Below the pieces are notes generated by a model, which was not told where the DNA came from, ran no database searches, and saw only the letters and a program-made list of their open reading frames with translations. The position numbers were made by a program, and so were the translations under genes. Source: Acidimicrobiia bacterium (GTDB lineage Bacteria; Actinomycetota; Acidimicrobiia; Spongiisociales; SHLN01). From it: a stretch of 40,278 bases of DNA. The stretch lies in NCBI GenBank assembly GCA_013002865.1, contig JABDLU010000008.1, positions 1-40,278 on the forward strand, written 5' to 3'. This document shows, in pieces, positions 1-8,996 of the stretch; the first letter of the stretch is position 1, and the number at the start of each line of letters is the position of its first letter.

Positions 1-2
1 AC

Positions 3-587
3 CGGCACCCGCTGGAGACGGCCAGGGCGTTCGCCAACATCGACCAGCTGAGCGGTGGCCGTCTGATCTTCGGCGCCGGGGTCGGCTGGGCCGCCGAGGA
101 GTTCGAGGCGCTCGGTGTGCCGTACGACACCCGGGGCGCTCGACTGAATGAATGGATCGAGATTCTTCGTTCGTGCTGGACGGGTCGGCCCGAGCCACGG
201 CAGTCAGAGCACTATGACCTTCCCGGCGGTCTGCTGATGTTCCCCACCCCGGCGGCACCCCCGCCCATCCTGGTCGGGGGTATGTCCAAGGCTGCGGTGC
301 GCCGGGCAGGTCGGCTCGCAGACGGATGGCTGGCGTTTCAGAACGCCGACGCAGTCGACTACTCGACCCTGGAGGAACGACTGGCGTTGATGCGCTCGGC
401 GGCCGCCGACGAAGGCCGCTCGGCAGGTCGGGTGGTCGTCCGGCTGACCGGGCCGCAAGATTCAGTGGTTCGGGCCCTCCCCGGGTTGGCCCGAGTTGGG
501 GTCGACGAGGTGATCATCGAAGTCGACTGGGGGTCGGACGATGGTCCGGATCGCACGCTGCAACGCATGCGATCGAGTATCGCCTGA
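3..587 (+). CDS. LLM-class F420-dependent oxidoreductase (5'-truncated by window edge)
   Basis: Frame 3 is open from the window start: RHPLETARAFANIDQLSGGRLIFGAGVGWAAEEFEALGVPYDTRGARLNEW...ILVGGMSKAAVRRAGRLADGW, typical of luciferase-like F420 oxidoreductases. Confidence 0.9.
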   Translation, partial: RHPLETARAFANIDQLSGGRLIFGAGVGWAAEEFEALGVPYDTRGARLNEWIEILRSCWTGRPEPRQSEHYDLPGGLLMFPTPAAPPPILVGGMSKAAVRRAGRLADGWLAFQNADAVDYSTLEERLALMRSAAADEGRSAGRVVVRLTGPQDSVVRALPGLARVGVDEVIIEVDWGSDDGPDRTLQRMRSSIA

Positions 588-598
588 GGAGGCAAATC

Positions 599-982
599 AT
601 GGACGCAATCACGACAGAATCAGCTCCGGAGCCCCGGGGGCCCTATCCCCATGTGCGGATCGACGGGGACCACATGTGGGTGACCGGCCAAATCGGCCGC
701 GATCCCCAGAGCGGCGCCTTCGTCGACGGAGGGTTCGAACCCGAATTCCATCAGGCGATCAGCAATCTGGAGGCGATTCTGGACGAGGCCGGCGTGACGT
801 TGGCCGATGTGGTCCACACGTGCGTGCAATTCGTTGTTGAAGACGATCTCGATGCGATGAACCGGATCTACGCCGAACGGTTCCCCACACCGTATCCGGC
901 CCGGACCAGCTTCGGTGCGGCCTTTCTGTGGAAGGGTGCCACGGTGCAAATCGATGCGGTGGTGAGGCGCCCGACTGCCTAG
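599..982 (+). CDS. RidA/YjgF/YER057c family protein (Rid family deaminase-like)
   Basis: ATG at 599 after GAGGAGG; 128 codons; RGPYPHVRIDGDHMWVTGQIGRDPQSG...ISNLEAILDEAGVTLADVVHTCVQF...PARTSFGAAFL, Rid fold motifs. The listed ORF start (326) is an over-extension. Confidence 0.88.
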   Translation: MDAITTESAPEPRGPYPHVRIDGDHMWVTGQIGRDPQSGAFVDGGFEPEFHQAISNLEAILDEAGVTLADVVHTCVQFVVEDDLDAMNRIYAERFPTPYPARTSFGAAFLWKGATVQIDAVVRRPTA

Positions 983-1260
983 GCCGTCGACTCCTCGATG
1001 CCGAGCACATCGGGGAGCAGTGGGGAGTGCGCCACGACGCCGGCCACGCCCGGCACCCGTTTCATCACGATCATCTCGATGCCCGCCACCATCGTCATCA
1101 TCGACAACGGGCAGGTTCCGCATGCGCCCATCAACTCGACGCTGACCACTCCGTCGGCAGTGACACCGCGCAAGACCAGGTCGCCCCCGTCGGCTTGCAG
1201 GGCAGGTCGAATCTCGCCCAATGCGGATTCGAGTGCTTCGGTGTCGATGTCGACCGCCAT
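979..1260 (-). CDS. NifU-like C-terminal domain Fe-S scaffold protein
   Basis: LQADGGDLVLRGVTADGVVSVELMGACGTCPLSMMTMVAGIE: NifU_N/C-type CxxC (CGTC) motif. Confidence 0.85.
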   Translation of the reverse strand: MAVDIDTEALESALGEIRPALQADGGDLVLRGVTADGVVSVELMGACGTCPLSMMTMVAGIEMIVMKRVPGVAGVVAHSPLLPDVLGIEESTA

Positions 1261-2300
1261 CAGAACACCGTAATCCAGGTCCCGGCGTTGGCGGCCAGTG
1301 CCAGGTCGTAGACCAGGGCGGCGACCGCGGCGTCGAGTGCGGGCATTCCCATGTGGGTCATGATCGTGCGTTCGTCGGCGGCTTCACGACCGGGCTTCGT
1401 CCCGGGCATCAGCTCAGTGGCGATATCGGCGTAGATGTCGGCCGCGGAGAGGTCGCCCGGCTGCAGGCCGCCGAGCCGCCCCACCTCCGGTCCTTCGATC
1501 CATTCCAGATCCCGTCCGTACCAGCCGACGGCCCACTTCTCGAAGCGCGTCGCGCAGGCCTTGTCGACATCCCGAAACCCGGTGGCGGCGCACACGTGCG
1601 TTCCCGGCTGCACCCATTCCTCCATGAGGACGGGCTGAGGCGCGGTGGTCACGACGCACACGATGTCAACGTCGGCCACCGCGCTCTCGACGCTGTCGGC
1701 GATTGCGACGGGTACCCCGAGCAGATCTCCGATCTCGGCGGCGAACCTCTCGGCAGCGCCTTGTTGGGTGTCGAAGGCGACGACAGTCGAGAGGGAGAAC
1801 AGCTCGTTGAGGGCACGCACGTGCGTGCGACCCTCGTTGCCGCACCCGATGACGGCGACGGACCCGGAATCAGGCCGGGCGAGGTATTTGGCTCCGACGG
1901 CGGCGTGCCCGCCGGTCCGCATGTTCGTGACCGATGTCCCGTCGACCAGCGCCAGCGGCATGCCGGTTTCGATGTCGGTCACCAGGTCGAGGGCTGAGAT
2001 GGCGGGGAGCCCCCGGCGTGGATTCTGCCGATACGAGCCCAGCCACTTCACCGCGGCCCGTTCGAGGGGACGGATCATCGCCGGGAACGCTTGCACCACA
2101 CCGTGTCCGAACTCCGGCTCCGGGCCGAGGCGATCGTGCACGTAGAGGTTCACCGGGTTGGTTTGCTCCACCTCGCCGGCACCCACCCACCGGAAGGTGT
2201 CGAGCACCCGGTTGAGGCACTCGGCGGGTGTCAGGAGTTCTTCGACCTCCTGTCTCGAGACGACGAGGATCTCGCCGGGTGCGCGGTCCCGGTCTGTCAC
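1260..2300 (-). CDS. Ornithine cyclodeaminase/mu-crystallin family protein
   Basis: AAVKWLGSYRQNPRRGLPAISALDLVTDIETGMPLALVDGTSVTNMRTGGHAAVGAKYLARPDSGSVAVIGCGNEGRTHVRAL: characteristic OCD family Rossmann region. Confidence 0.9.
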   Translation of the reverse strand: MTDRDRAPGEILVVSRQEVEELLTPAECLNRVLDTFRWVGAGEVEQTNPVNLYVHDRLGPEPEFGHGVVQAFPAMIRPLERAAVKWLGSYRQNPRRGLPAISALDLVTDIETGMPLALVDGTSVTNMRTGGHAAVGAKYLARPDSGSVAVIGCGNEGRTHVRALNELFSLSTVVAFDTQQGAAERFAAEIGDLLGVPVAIADSVESAVADVDIVCVVTTAPQPVLMEEWVQPGTHVCAATGFRDVDKACATRFEKWAVGWYGRDLEWIEGPEVGRLGGLQPGDLSAADIYADIATELMPGTKPGREAADERTIMTHMGMPALDAAVAALVYDLALAANAGTWITVF

Positions 2301-3241
2301 AGCGGCTCATCCAGCGCCTGCAAGCCGGCCGCCGCCTTGCGTATCTCCGCCACCGCCCCCTCCGGTATGGGTCGGTACGGCTTGCGGGGAGCACCGGGCC
2401 GGGCGCCCCCCATCTCCGACAGGGTATTGAGGTAGCCGTGTTCGTGGGAGAGCATTGACGGCATGTCGGGCCGTCGGATGGAGGCCGACAGGTGCTGCAA
2501 GGCGGCGAAGGCGTTCTGCACCCACGGGTCGTCGTGATTACCGCTGCGGCACTCCTCGATGAATCGGTTGCCGGCCTTGAGGCCTGCCCAGCTGAAGATT
2601 CCGGTCGCCCCGGCTGCGCCGAGCATCGAGGCGTGGAAGAACGCCGGGTCGTTGCCGGAGAATACGTTGACTCGATCGGCGATCGTGAGCAGCACTTCGT
2701 CGAAGTGCGGGAGAGCGGTGTTGGATTCCTTGATCGACTTGATGTTGTCGATCTCGAGGAGTCGTTCCCACATGCGGGGAGTGATGTTCACTCCATTGAG
2801 CGGCCCATAGTTGTACAGCATCAGCGCCATTTCGCCGTCGAGTGACTCGGCAACCTCGACGAAGAAATTCATGGCCCACTCCGGCGTCACCGGGAGCGCA
2901 TACGGGGCCGCCAGCATCGATCCGTCGGCTCCGGCTTGCTCCGCATAGCGGGCCCGGCGGACCGCCTCCCGCTGATAGGCCGCGGTGCTGCCGATCACCA
3001 CCGCCATGTCGGCCGCAGCGGCCGCCTCGACTGCGGCGTCACATACGGCATTGAACTCGTTTTCTGCGACGTTGGTCATCTGGCCCATCGACCCGAACAC
3101 GATGCAGCCCGGGACTCCCGCCTCGGCCAGCAGGCCGATGCTGTGTCTCACTCCCTCGAGGTCGACCTCCTCGTCAGCATCCAGACTGAGGGGAACCAGC
3201 GGGAACAGCCCCGCCAGCGGTTTGCGATTGAACTCAGGCAT
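2297..3241 (-). CDS. Dihydrodipicolinate synthase (DapA) family aldolase
   Basis: GLFPLVPLSLDADEEVDLEGVRHSIGLLAEAGVPGCIVFGSMGQMTNV...MLYNYGPLNGVNITPRMWERLLEIDNIKSIKES. ATG at 3241 preferred to the ORF start 3271. Confidence 0.88.
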   Translation of the reverse strand: MPEFNRKPLAGLFPLVPLSLDADEEVDLEGVRHSIGLLAEAGVPGCIVFGSMGQMTNVAENEFNAVCDAAVEAAAAADMAVVIGSTAAYQREAVRRARYAEQAGADGSMLAAPYALPVTPEWAMNFFVEVAESLDGEMALMLYNYGPLNGVNITPRMWERLLEIDNIKSIKESNTALPHFDEVLLTIADRVNVFSGNDPAFFHASMLGAAGATGIFSWAGLKAGNRFIEECRSGNHDDPWVQNAFAALQHLSASIRRPDMPSMLSHEHGYLNTLSEMGGARPGAPRKPYRPIPEGAVAEIRKAAAGLQALDEPL

Positions 3242-4346
3242 CGATGCCCTCCATAGTCGTGAGTCGTTCAAAGAGTTTCGACAGCTGGGCCGCCCGGTCG
3301 GCTATCTGGTCGCTAGCAACGGAGTCTCCCGGCAGGCCGAGCTGATCCATGGCGGCCTGGGCGGATTCCGTGTAGACGACGGTGGCGTCGGACTGGATCT
3401 CTTCGATCCCATCCCAGCGAGCGGCGTCCTGGTTGAGTGCGATTGCGGCGTCGGTATCGAGGCCGGCCGGTAGGTCGAGCTCGATGCCACCGCCATCGAC
3501 CTGGACCGGGTAGCCGCCGGGCAGGCCGTTTGGGCCTGAGATGTGGGTGCGGACCGTTCGATCCCCGATGAGGGCCAGTACGTTCTTGACGGCCGAAGCT
3601 GCGAAGAGCGAAAACTCGTCCACCCGCGACCAGTCGATCGGCTCGGGCCAGGCGAGCATCGTCTCCAGTGGGTGATCCCCGGTCACATCGCGGCCGGCGA
3701 GCTCGATATGCAAGTGATGGGGCACGTCCGTCCCATGACTCAGCAGCGCATGTGAACCCACCAGCGACACCTCGAAGTCTTCGGGGACGGCGTTTGCCAC
3801 GTCGACCAGATAACGAGTGATCTGGGCAACGCACACCTCGACGTTCCCGGCCCCTGCCACCGGGCCGCGGCCGAAGTGCCGCCACAACACTGGATTGACC
3901 ACGTCCGGAAAAGAGGCGTTGACGATGCGGGTGTCGACGCCTGCCGCCACCACCGCTTCCATCAATTGCATGCCAGGGAGGAGATGCCAGGGGAGCCACA
4001 TCCCGAACCGGGCCTGGCGCAGCACGGCCCGAACATCGGGCGCCACCCGGGCGTTCATCAACCGGCGGGGAGACTGCACCGTGGCCGAATGCAGGATTGC
4101 GTCGGGGCGGGTTTCCGCAAGCAGTCGGGCGAGCCGATCGGTGTCGGCCAGGTCTAACTGGTGGTGTTCCCAGCGCTTGGCATGACCCTGAAAGACCGCG
4201 CCGATCATGGTCAGGTTGGTGCGGGAGGGACCATCCCAGGGCGAACGCTTTACGGTGATGATGCGATCGATTTCCGGGGACCGGGCAAGGAACTCGAGCG
4301 CGCCGCGGCCGAGCGCACCCAGACCCGTCATCAGGACCGTCTTCAC
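3234..4346 (-). CDS. NAD(P)-binding Rossmann-fold oxidoreductase (saccharopine dehydrogenase-like)
   Basis: GTG start at 4346 behind GGAGG; VKTVLMTGLGALGRGALEFLARSPEIDRIITVKRS Rossmann motif; the listed ORF start 4706 lies in non-coding sequence. Confidence 0.7.
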   Translation of the reverse strand: MKTVLMTGLGALGRGALEFLARSPEIDRIITVKRSPWDGPSRTNLTMIGAVFQGHAKRWEHHQLDLADTDRLARLLAETRPDAILHSATVQSPRRLMNARVAPDVRAVLRQARFGMWLPWHLLPGMQLMEAVVAAGVDTRIVNASFPDVVNPVLWRHFGRGPVAGAGNVEVCVAQITRYLVDVANAVPEDFEVSLVGSHALLSHGTDVPHHLHIELAGRDVTGDHPLETMLAWPEPIDWSRVDEFSLFAASAVKNVLALIGDRTVRTHISGPNGLPGGYPVQVDGGGIELDLPAGLDTDAAIALNQDAARWDGIEEIQSDATVVYTESAQAAMDQLGLPGDSVASDQIADRAAQLSKLFERLTTMEGIDA

Positions 4347-4495
4347 GGCGACACGCCACCTCCGGCCGGCTCCACATTGCTGCTGTGATGGGGAGTACGG
4401 CTCAGTACGCGTCGTAGGCGCGTGTTCACGCTGGTTCCCTGTCCGTTGGTGGCGATTCGCTGTGACTTTATCAAGTGCAGGAACTCGACGGTGGC

Positions 4496-5086
4496 TCACG
4501 CCTCTGGTGCTGCGGCCGTCGAGATCATTTCGACGAGGCTCTCGACAGTGGCTGAGGTGAAACTGTGCTGGGCAACCACGGCTCTGGCCACCACCCCGGC
4601 GACCAGTGTCTCCAGTGCGAGGATATCGACGTCGGGTCGCACGTCCCCGCGGGCAATGCCACGCTGGATGACACTTCGGACCGCACGGCTCAGTTGCTCC
4701 ACCCACTCGGCGAAGAGTGCCTGCAGCTGCGGATCGGTGGTGGCGGCGCCGACCAGGCTTCCGACCAGCCGCAGGGTTCCGGGTTCGCGATAGTCCCGCG
4801 AGCGATGCTCGAGGATCCAGCCGATTTCGTCGGCGAACGAGTCCAGTGTGGGTGCTTCCACGTCTCCGAAGTGCTTGCGGGCTGCCGCTACGACCAACTC
4901 CTGTTTGGTGCGCCAGTGGCGATAGATGGTGGCCTTGCTCACCTTGGCGGCTGCGGCAATGTCGTCGGTGGTGACGTCCGCATATCCCCGGCTGATCAGC
5001 AGGTCGTAGGTGGTATCGAGGATCGACGTACGGACCAGGCCGGCTGTGTCCTGGTGGCGCATACCGTGCTCGTGCTCCACTGCCAT
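4496..5086 (-). CDS. TetR/AcrR family transcriptional regulator
   Basis: ILDTTYDLLISRGYADVTTDDIAAAAKVSKATIYRHWRTKQELVVAAARKHF: TetR N-terminal HTH. Confidence 0.93.
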   Translation of the reverse strand: MAVEHEHGMRHQDTAGLVRTSILDTTYDLLISRGYADVTTDDIAAAAKVSKATIYRHWRTKQELVVAAARKHFGDVEAPTLDSFADEIGWILEHRSRDYREPGTLRLVGSLVGAATTDPQLQALFAEWVEQLSRAVRSVIQRGIARGDVRPDVDILALETLVAGVVARAVVAQHSFTSATVESLVEMISTAAAPEA

Positions 5087-5097
5087 GACGCGGGACG

Positions 5098-5607
5098 CTA
5101 GCTCGCAGGGGTCGAGCCGGCCGGTCGCCGCTCGGCCGGGTGGGTTCGTTCGCGGTGAAAGTCCGTGGTGGCGACGGTTCTGAGGGTGAGCGCCGTCATC
5201 TTCCAACCGTCCTCCGTGCGCCGACACTCGACCTGATAGCGACCCCACAGGTGCCCGTCGGCCGACCGGTCGAGATACCGGTGCCAGGCGTATACGTACG
5301 CATGGAGGGAGGCGGCGGTGGCCGAGGTGAATGCAACTTGGGCGTTGCTGATGTGATGACTGGTTGCTTCGAACACGGTGTCGAGACCCGGGCGGATCCG
5401 GCCGGGAATTTCGTCCCGGCCCCGGATCGCCGGGAACTCCGGGCCGTAGTCGATGACGGCGTCGTCGGTGAACAGCTCGGCGACCAGGTCGGGCTCGTTG
5501 CGGTCGAAGTGGTAGGCGTATCGGTTGAGCAGTGCGGCGATCTCCAGCTGATCTTCCGCCGTCCCGGCTGCCGATCCGCCGCCGTCCGATAGAGAGTTCG
5601 TGTTCAT
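5098..5607 (-). CDS. Nuclear transport factor 2 / SnoaL-like family protein
   Basis: DQLEIAALLNRYAYHFDRNEPDLVAELFTDDAVIDYGPEF...GRYQVECRRTEDGWKMTALTLR; ATG at 5607. Confidence 0.88.
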   Translation of the reverse strand: MNTNSLSDGGGSAAGTAEDQLEIAALLNRYAYHFDRNEPDLVAELFTDDAVIDYGPEFPAIRGRDEIPGRIRPGLDTVFEATSHHISNAQVAFTSATAASLHAYVYAWHRYLDRSADGHLWGRYQVECRRTEDGWKMTALTLRTVATTDFHRERTHPAERRPAGSTPAS

Positions 5608-5740
5608 GGGGCCTCCGCCGATTGGGCCGCTCCGCTCGCAGAATGTCCGTCCGTTAGGGTACCCGCAAGTACCGATCGGGTGCAGAGCACAGGGGAGCAG
5701 TGTCGAACTCTCCCGGGAATCGAGGCGGCGGAGGGATGTC

Positions 5741-6217
5741 ATGAGCGAAGAGCAGTCGCAAGCGCGCAGCACGCTGTGGGACCGTACCTACCAGGTCGGT
5801 GTGGTCGTCCGGGACCTCGATCGTGCGAAGGCGTTCTACGAGCGCATCGGCATCGGACCGTTCGAGGAGGGTCCCTCGGCCCACACCTTGCGCCGGGAGA
5901 TCTACGGTGAGCCGGCGCCCGATGTCGAGGTGCGCGGCACCCTTGCCAAGATGGGCAGCATTGAGTTCGAGTTGATGCAGCCGGTGTCCGGCAATTCGAT
6001 CCAAGCCGAGTTTCTGGAGCGACACGGCGAGGGCATCGTCCATCTCTGCGCATTCACCGATGACCTCGAACGCGACAAAGAGGAACTCACCGGCCTCGGC
6101 TACACCGTGATCTCCGAAGGGTGGCTGGACGACGGTGGCCACTTCGCATACTTCGACACCCGGGAGGTCGGCGGCCTCGTTCTGGAGCTGTTTCAGACGG
6201 GGTCGAGCTGGCAGTAA
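5741..6217 (+). CDS. VOC family protein (glyoxalase/bleomycin-resistance/methylmalonyl-CoA epimerase-like)
   Basis: YQVGVVVRDLDRAKAFYERIGIGPFEEG...GEGIVHLCAFTDDLERDKEELTGLGYTVISEG...FAYFDTREVGGLVLELFQ. Confidence 0.9.
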   Translation: MSEEQSQARSTLWDRTYQVGVVVRDLDRAKAFYERIGIGPFEEGPSAHTLRREIYGEPAPDVEVRGTLAKMGSIEFELMQPVSGNSIQAEFLERHGEGIVHLCAFTDDLERDKEELTGLGYTVISEGWLDDGGHFAYFDTREVGGLVLELFQTGSSWQ

Positions 6218-6236
6218 CCCGGGGGAGGCAATCACG

Positions 6237-7148
6237 ATGACCATGGTGCGCTGGCGGATGGGCCTCGGTGTGGCCATCATCTCGTTCAGCGCCATCCTCG
6301 TACGGCTGTCAGATGGCTCTCCCATCACGGTGGCGTTCTTCCGAACCGCTTATGCCATTCCCATCCTGCTCGTGCTGAGGGGGGTCATGCGACGCAGCGA
6401 CACCCGGTCGAAGCGCCAGCGGGTGCTCGCCGTCACTGCCGGGTTCGCTCTTGCCGCAGATCTGGCGGCCTGGCACGTCGCCATCGAGCTGATCGGTGCC
6501 GGGCTGGCCACCGTCGTCGGCAGCGTGCATGTGGTCACCACCATGGCTGCCGGATGGCTCCTCCTCCGACAAAAACCAACCGTGCTGGCACTGGCCGCCA
6601 CCCCGGTCGTATTGATCGGCGTTGTCCTGATCTCCGGATTTGGGAGCAGCGACGCCCACGGAGACGATCCGGTGATTGGCGTGTTCTTCGGCCTGCTCAC
6701 CGCGGTGCTCTACACCTCGTACGTTCTCCTGTTGCGCGGCGCAGGAACGTCCGGAGCCTCACCCGTGGATCTGCTTCTGGATGCCACGACCGGCGCGGCC
6801 GTCGGATCGCTTCTCCTCGCCCCGCTGGATAGCGGCTTCACGCTGGCCCTGTCGTGGCCCGCCCACGGGTGGCTCCTTCTGCTGGCCCTCGGTGCGCAGG
6901 TGACCGGCTGGTTGTTGATCACATCGAGCCTGCCCTTGATTGAGGCGTGGGAAGCCTCGATGCTGCTCGTGCTCCAGCCGGCCGGCACCATCCTCTGGGC
7001 GTACCTCGTGTTCACCGAAGTGTTCTCCCTATCCCAGTGGCTTGGCCTGGTAATCGTCATCGGCGGGGTCATGGCGGTCACCGTCGACCGGGCACGCGCT
7101 GGTGCGAGCTCGCCTCCACCCGCTAAAGTCGGTACTGACGGGTACTGA
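6237..7148 (+). CDS. EamA/DMT superfamily transporter
   Basis: Multi-TM protein: GVAIISFSAILVRLSDGSPITVAFFRTAYAIPILLVLRG...LQPAGTILWAYLVFTEVFSLSQWLGLVIVIGGV. Confidence 0.9.
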   Translation: MTMVRWRMGLGVAIISFSAILVRLSDGSPITVAFFRTAYAIPILLVLRGVMRRSDTRSKRQRVLAVTAGFALAADLAAWHVAIELIGAGLATVVGSVHVVTTMAAGWLLLRQKPTVLALAATPVVLIGVVLISGFGSSDAHGDDPVIGVFFGLLTAVLYTSYVLLLRGAGTSGASPVDLLLDATTGAAVGSLLLAPLDSGFTLALSWPAHGWLLLLALGAQVTGWLLITSSLPLIEAWEASMLLVLQPAGTILWAYLVFTEVFSLSQWLGLVIVIGGVMAVTVDRARAGASSPPPAKVGTDGY

Positions 7149-7186
7149 GAACGCCCGCTGCAGTTCGTCGAAAGCCGGGAGAAGCA

Positions 7187-7864
7187 ATGGCTGTGACCGA
7201 ATACGACAAGGTCGAAGTGGCCCATCCGGAGCTCAAAGAGCTCGCCGATGCCGTTCAGGACGTCAAGGGCGACCCCCACGCTCGCACCACCGTCGAGCGC
7301 GACCTCGAGGGTCAGCAACGGTACATGGAGAAGTATCGGGAGGTGTCGGCCACCGACCCGATCCAGCAGGGATGGGACGCCAACGAGCCCGAGTTCCATG
7401 CCAAGACCAAGATCTTCTCGGTCATGGCCTCTGCGTTCGAAACCGAAATGGGTCACGACGAGGGTCGGGCAGCCGTCAACCGGGCCCGCCGCCGCCAGGG
7501 CGAAGAGATGGGCACGATGATGGCCGAGAAGGTCCGGGCAAAAGGACTCCCGCTCAGCCTCGGCAACTTCTTCAACGAATTCTGGTCGTACTTCCAATGG
7601 TCACCCAAGCTCGACACAGAGAAGTACTTCGACGACAGCGGCAACATGGTCAAGTACGTGCTGCGACTGAACTGTCCCATCGGTGACTACTTGCGCGACA
7701 ACTCGCCGGACACCGACTACTCCTCGAACTACTGCGATCTCGACGAGTACATCATCAAGGCCTACAACCCCAACGCCCGCTACTCCCGGAAGCACTGGGT
7801 GCCGGGCGGCGATCTGTATTCAGAGTTGATCTGGGAAATCGACACGGCGGACGCCATCGACTGA
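7187..7864 (+). CDS. L-2-amino-thiazoline-4-carboxylic acid hydrolase-like protein (tentative)
   Basis: 225 aa; ...LNCPIGDYLRD...YCDLDEYIIKAYNPNARYSRKHWVPGGDLYSELIWEID resembles the C-terminal pattern of ATC hydrolase-like proteins; RBS-like GGGAGAAG upstream. Confidence 0.5.
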   Translation: MAVTEYDKVEVAHPELKELADAVQDVKGDPHARTTVERDLEGQQRYMEKYREVSATDPIQQGWDANEPEFHAKTKIFSVMASAFETEMGHDEGRAAVNRARRRQGEEMGTMMAEKVRAKGLPLSLGNFFNEFWSYFQWSPKLDTEKYFDDSGNMVKYVLRLNCPIGDYLRDNSPDTDYSSNYCDLDEYIIKAYNPNARYSRKHWVPGGDLYSELIWEIDTADAID

Positions 7865-7940
7865 CGCCCCTGGACGGCGGCCGGCCGAACAACACGCCGT
7901 TGGCCGCGGCCGACGGGCCTTCGAGGGATAGGGAGCTGAT

Positions 7941-8993
7941 ATGCAAGCGCTGCTCATGGTGGGGGAGGGCACCCAGGAAATCGCCGACATCCCGGTGCCC
8001 GAGGTGCCAGAAGGCTGGGCACTGGTACGGACGATCGCATCGGCGGCCGGGCTCTTCCACACGCAGATGGTCAAGGGAATGCTCGACACCGGAGGCCTCC
8101 CGAGAATTCTTGGTCACGAGATCGTCGGTGAGATCGTGGAAGCCGGCTCGCCGGCCAGCCCACCGGCGGGAACGCTCGTCGTTGCCGATGCCGTGGTCGG
8201 CTGCGGTGTGTGTGAATGGTGCATTCGCGGCGAAGACAGCGTTTGCCCGTGGATGCGTCATCTCGGAATCGACCTCGACGGAGGTTTCGCCGAGTATTCG
8301 CTGGTCCCGGAGTCGAACCTGTTTCCGCTGCCGTCCGATATCCCGATCGCCGAGGCGGTGATGCTGAGTTCAGCGCTACCCGCCGCCGTGCACGCCGTGA
8401 CACGGGTCGGAGTCACGTCGGGCGCCCGGGTGGCGGTGAGCGGCGTTGGCAGTATCGGCTTCACCGTGTGCCAGGTCGCTAAGGCCTACGGGGCTACGAC
8501 CATCGTCGCCGCCGACGTCAGCGATGAGCAGCTGGCGGCGGTGGAGCCGTGGGTGGATGCGACGGTCAACGTCGGCGACATGACACCGACCGATGCCGCC
8601 ACCGCGATGAGCGAGGCAGGAGAGACTCCGCACGGGTTCGACATCGCATTCGAGACCGCCGGCCATCTCTCGAGTGTCGAGACAGTCATCGCCGCACTCC
8701 GGCCCGGAGGCAAGGCGATGATGATGGGCATCTGTGACGGCCCAACGGCTATCTCCTTCGACAGCTATCTCGCCCAGTTCGTGCGACGAGAGATCTCCCT
8801 GATCACGACCTTCGGATTCACCCGCCGGGACTTCCTGGTCGGCAACGCTCTCTACCTGGGCGGGCGGCTGGACCTCAGTCCGCTGGTCGGGCCGACCGTG
8901 GCGCTCGAGGATGTCCCATCCGTTCTCGCCCATATCGAGGAGCACGGAACAGGTGGCAAGCGGTATGTGGTGGACGTCGGGATGGCCGGGTGA
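7941..8993 (+). CDS. Zinc-binding alcohol dehydrogenase (MDR) family protein
   Basis: PRILGHEIVGEIVEAG, CGVCEWCIRGEDSVC structural-Zn cluster, VAVSGVGSIGFTVCQVAKAYGA Rossmann motif. Confidence 0.92.
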   Translation: MQALLMVGEGTQEIADIPVPEVPEGWALVRTIASAAGLFHTQMVKGMLDTGGLPRILGHEIVGEIVEAGSPASPPAGTLVVADAVVGCGVCEWCIRGEDSVCPWMRHLGIDLDGGFAEYSLVPESNLFPLPSDIPIAEAVMLSSALPAAVHAVTRVGVTSGARVAVSGVGSIGFTVCQVAKAYGATTIVAADVSDEQLAAVEPWVDATVNVGDMTPTDAATAMSEAGETPHGFDIAFETAGHLSSVETVIAALRPGGKAMMMGICDGPTAISFDSYLAQFVRREISLITTFGFTRRDFLVGNALYLGGRLDLSPLVGPTVALEDVPSVLAHIEEHGTGGKRYVVDVGMAG

Positions 8994-8996
8994 GCG

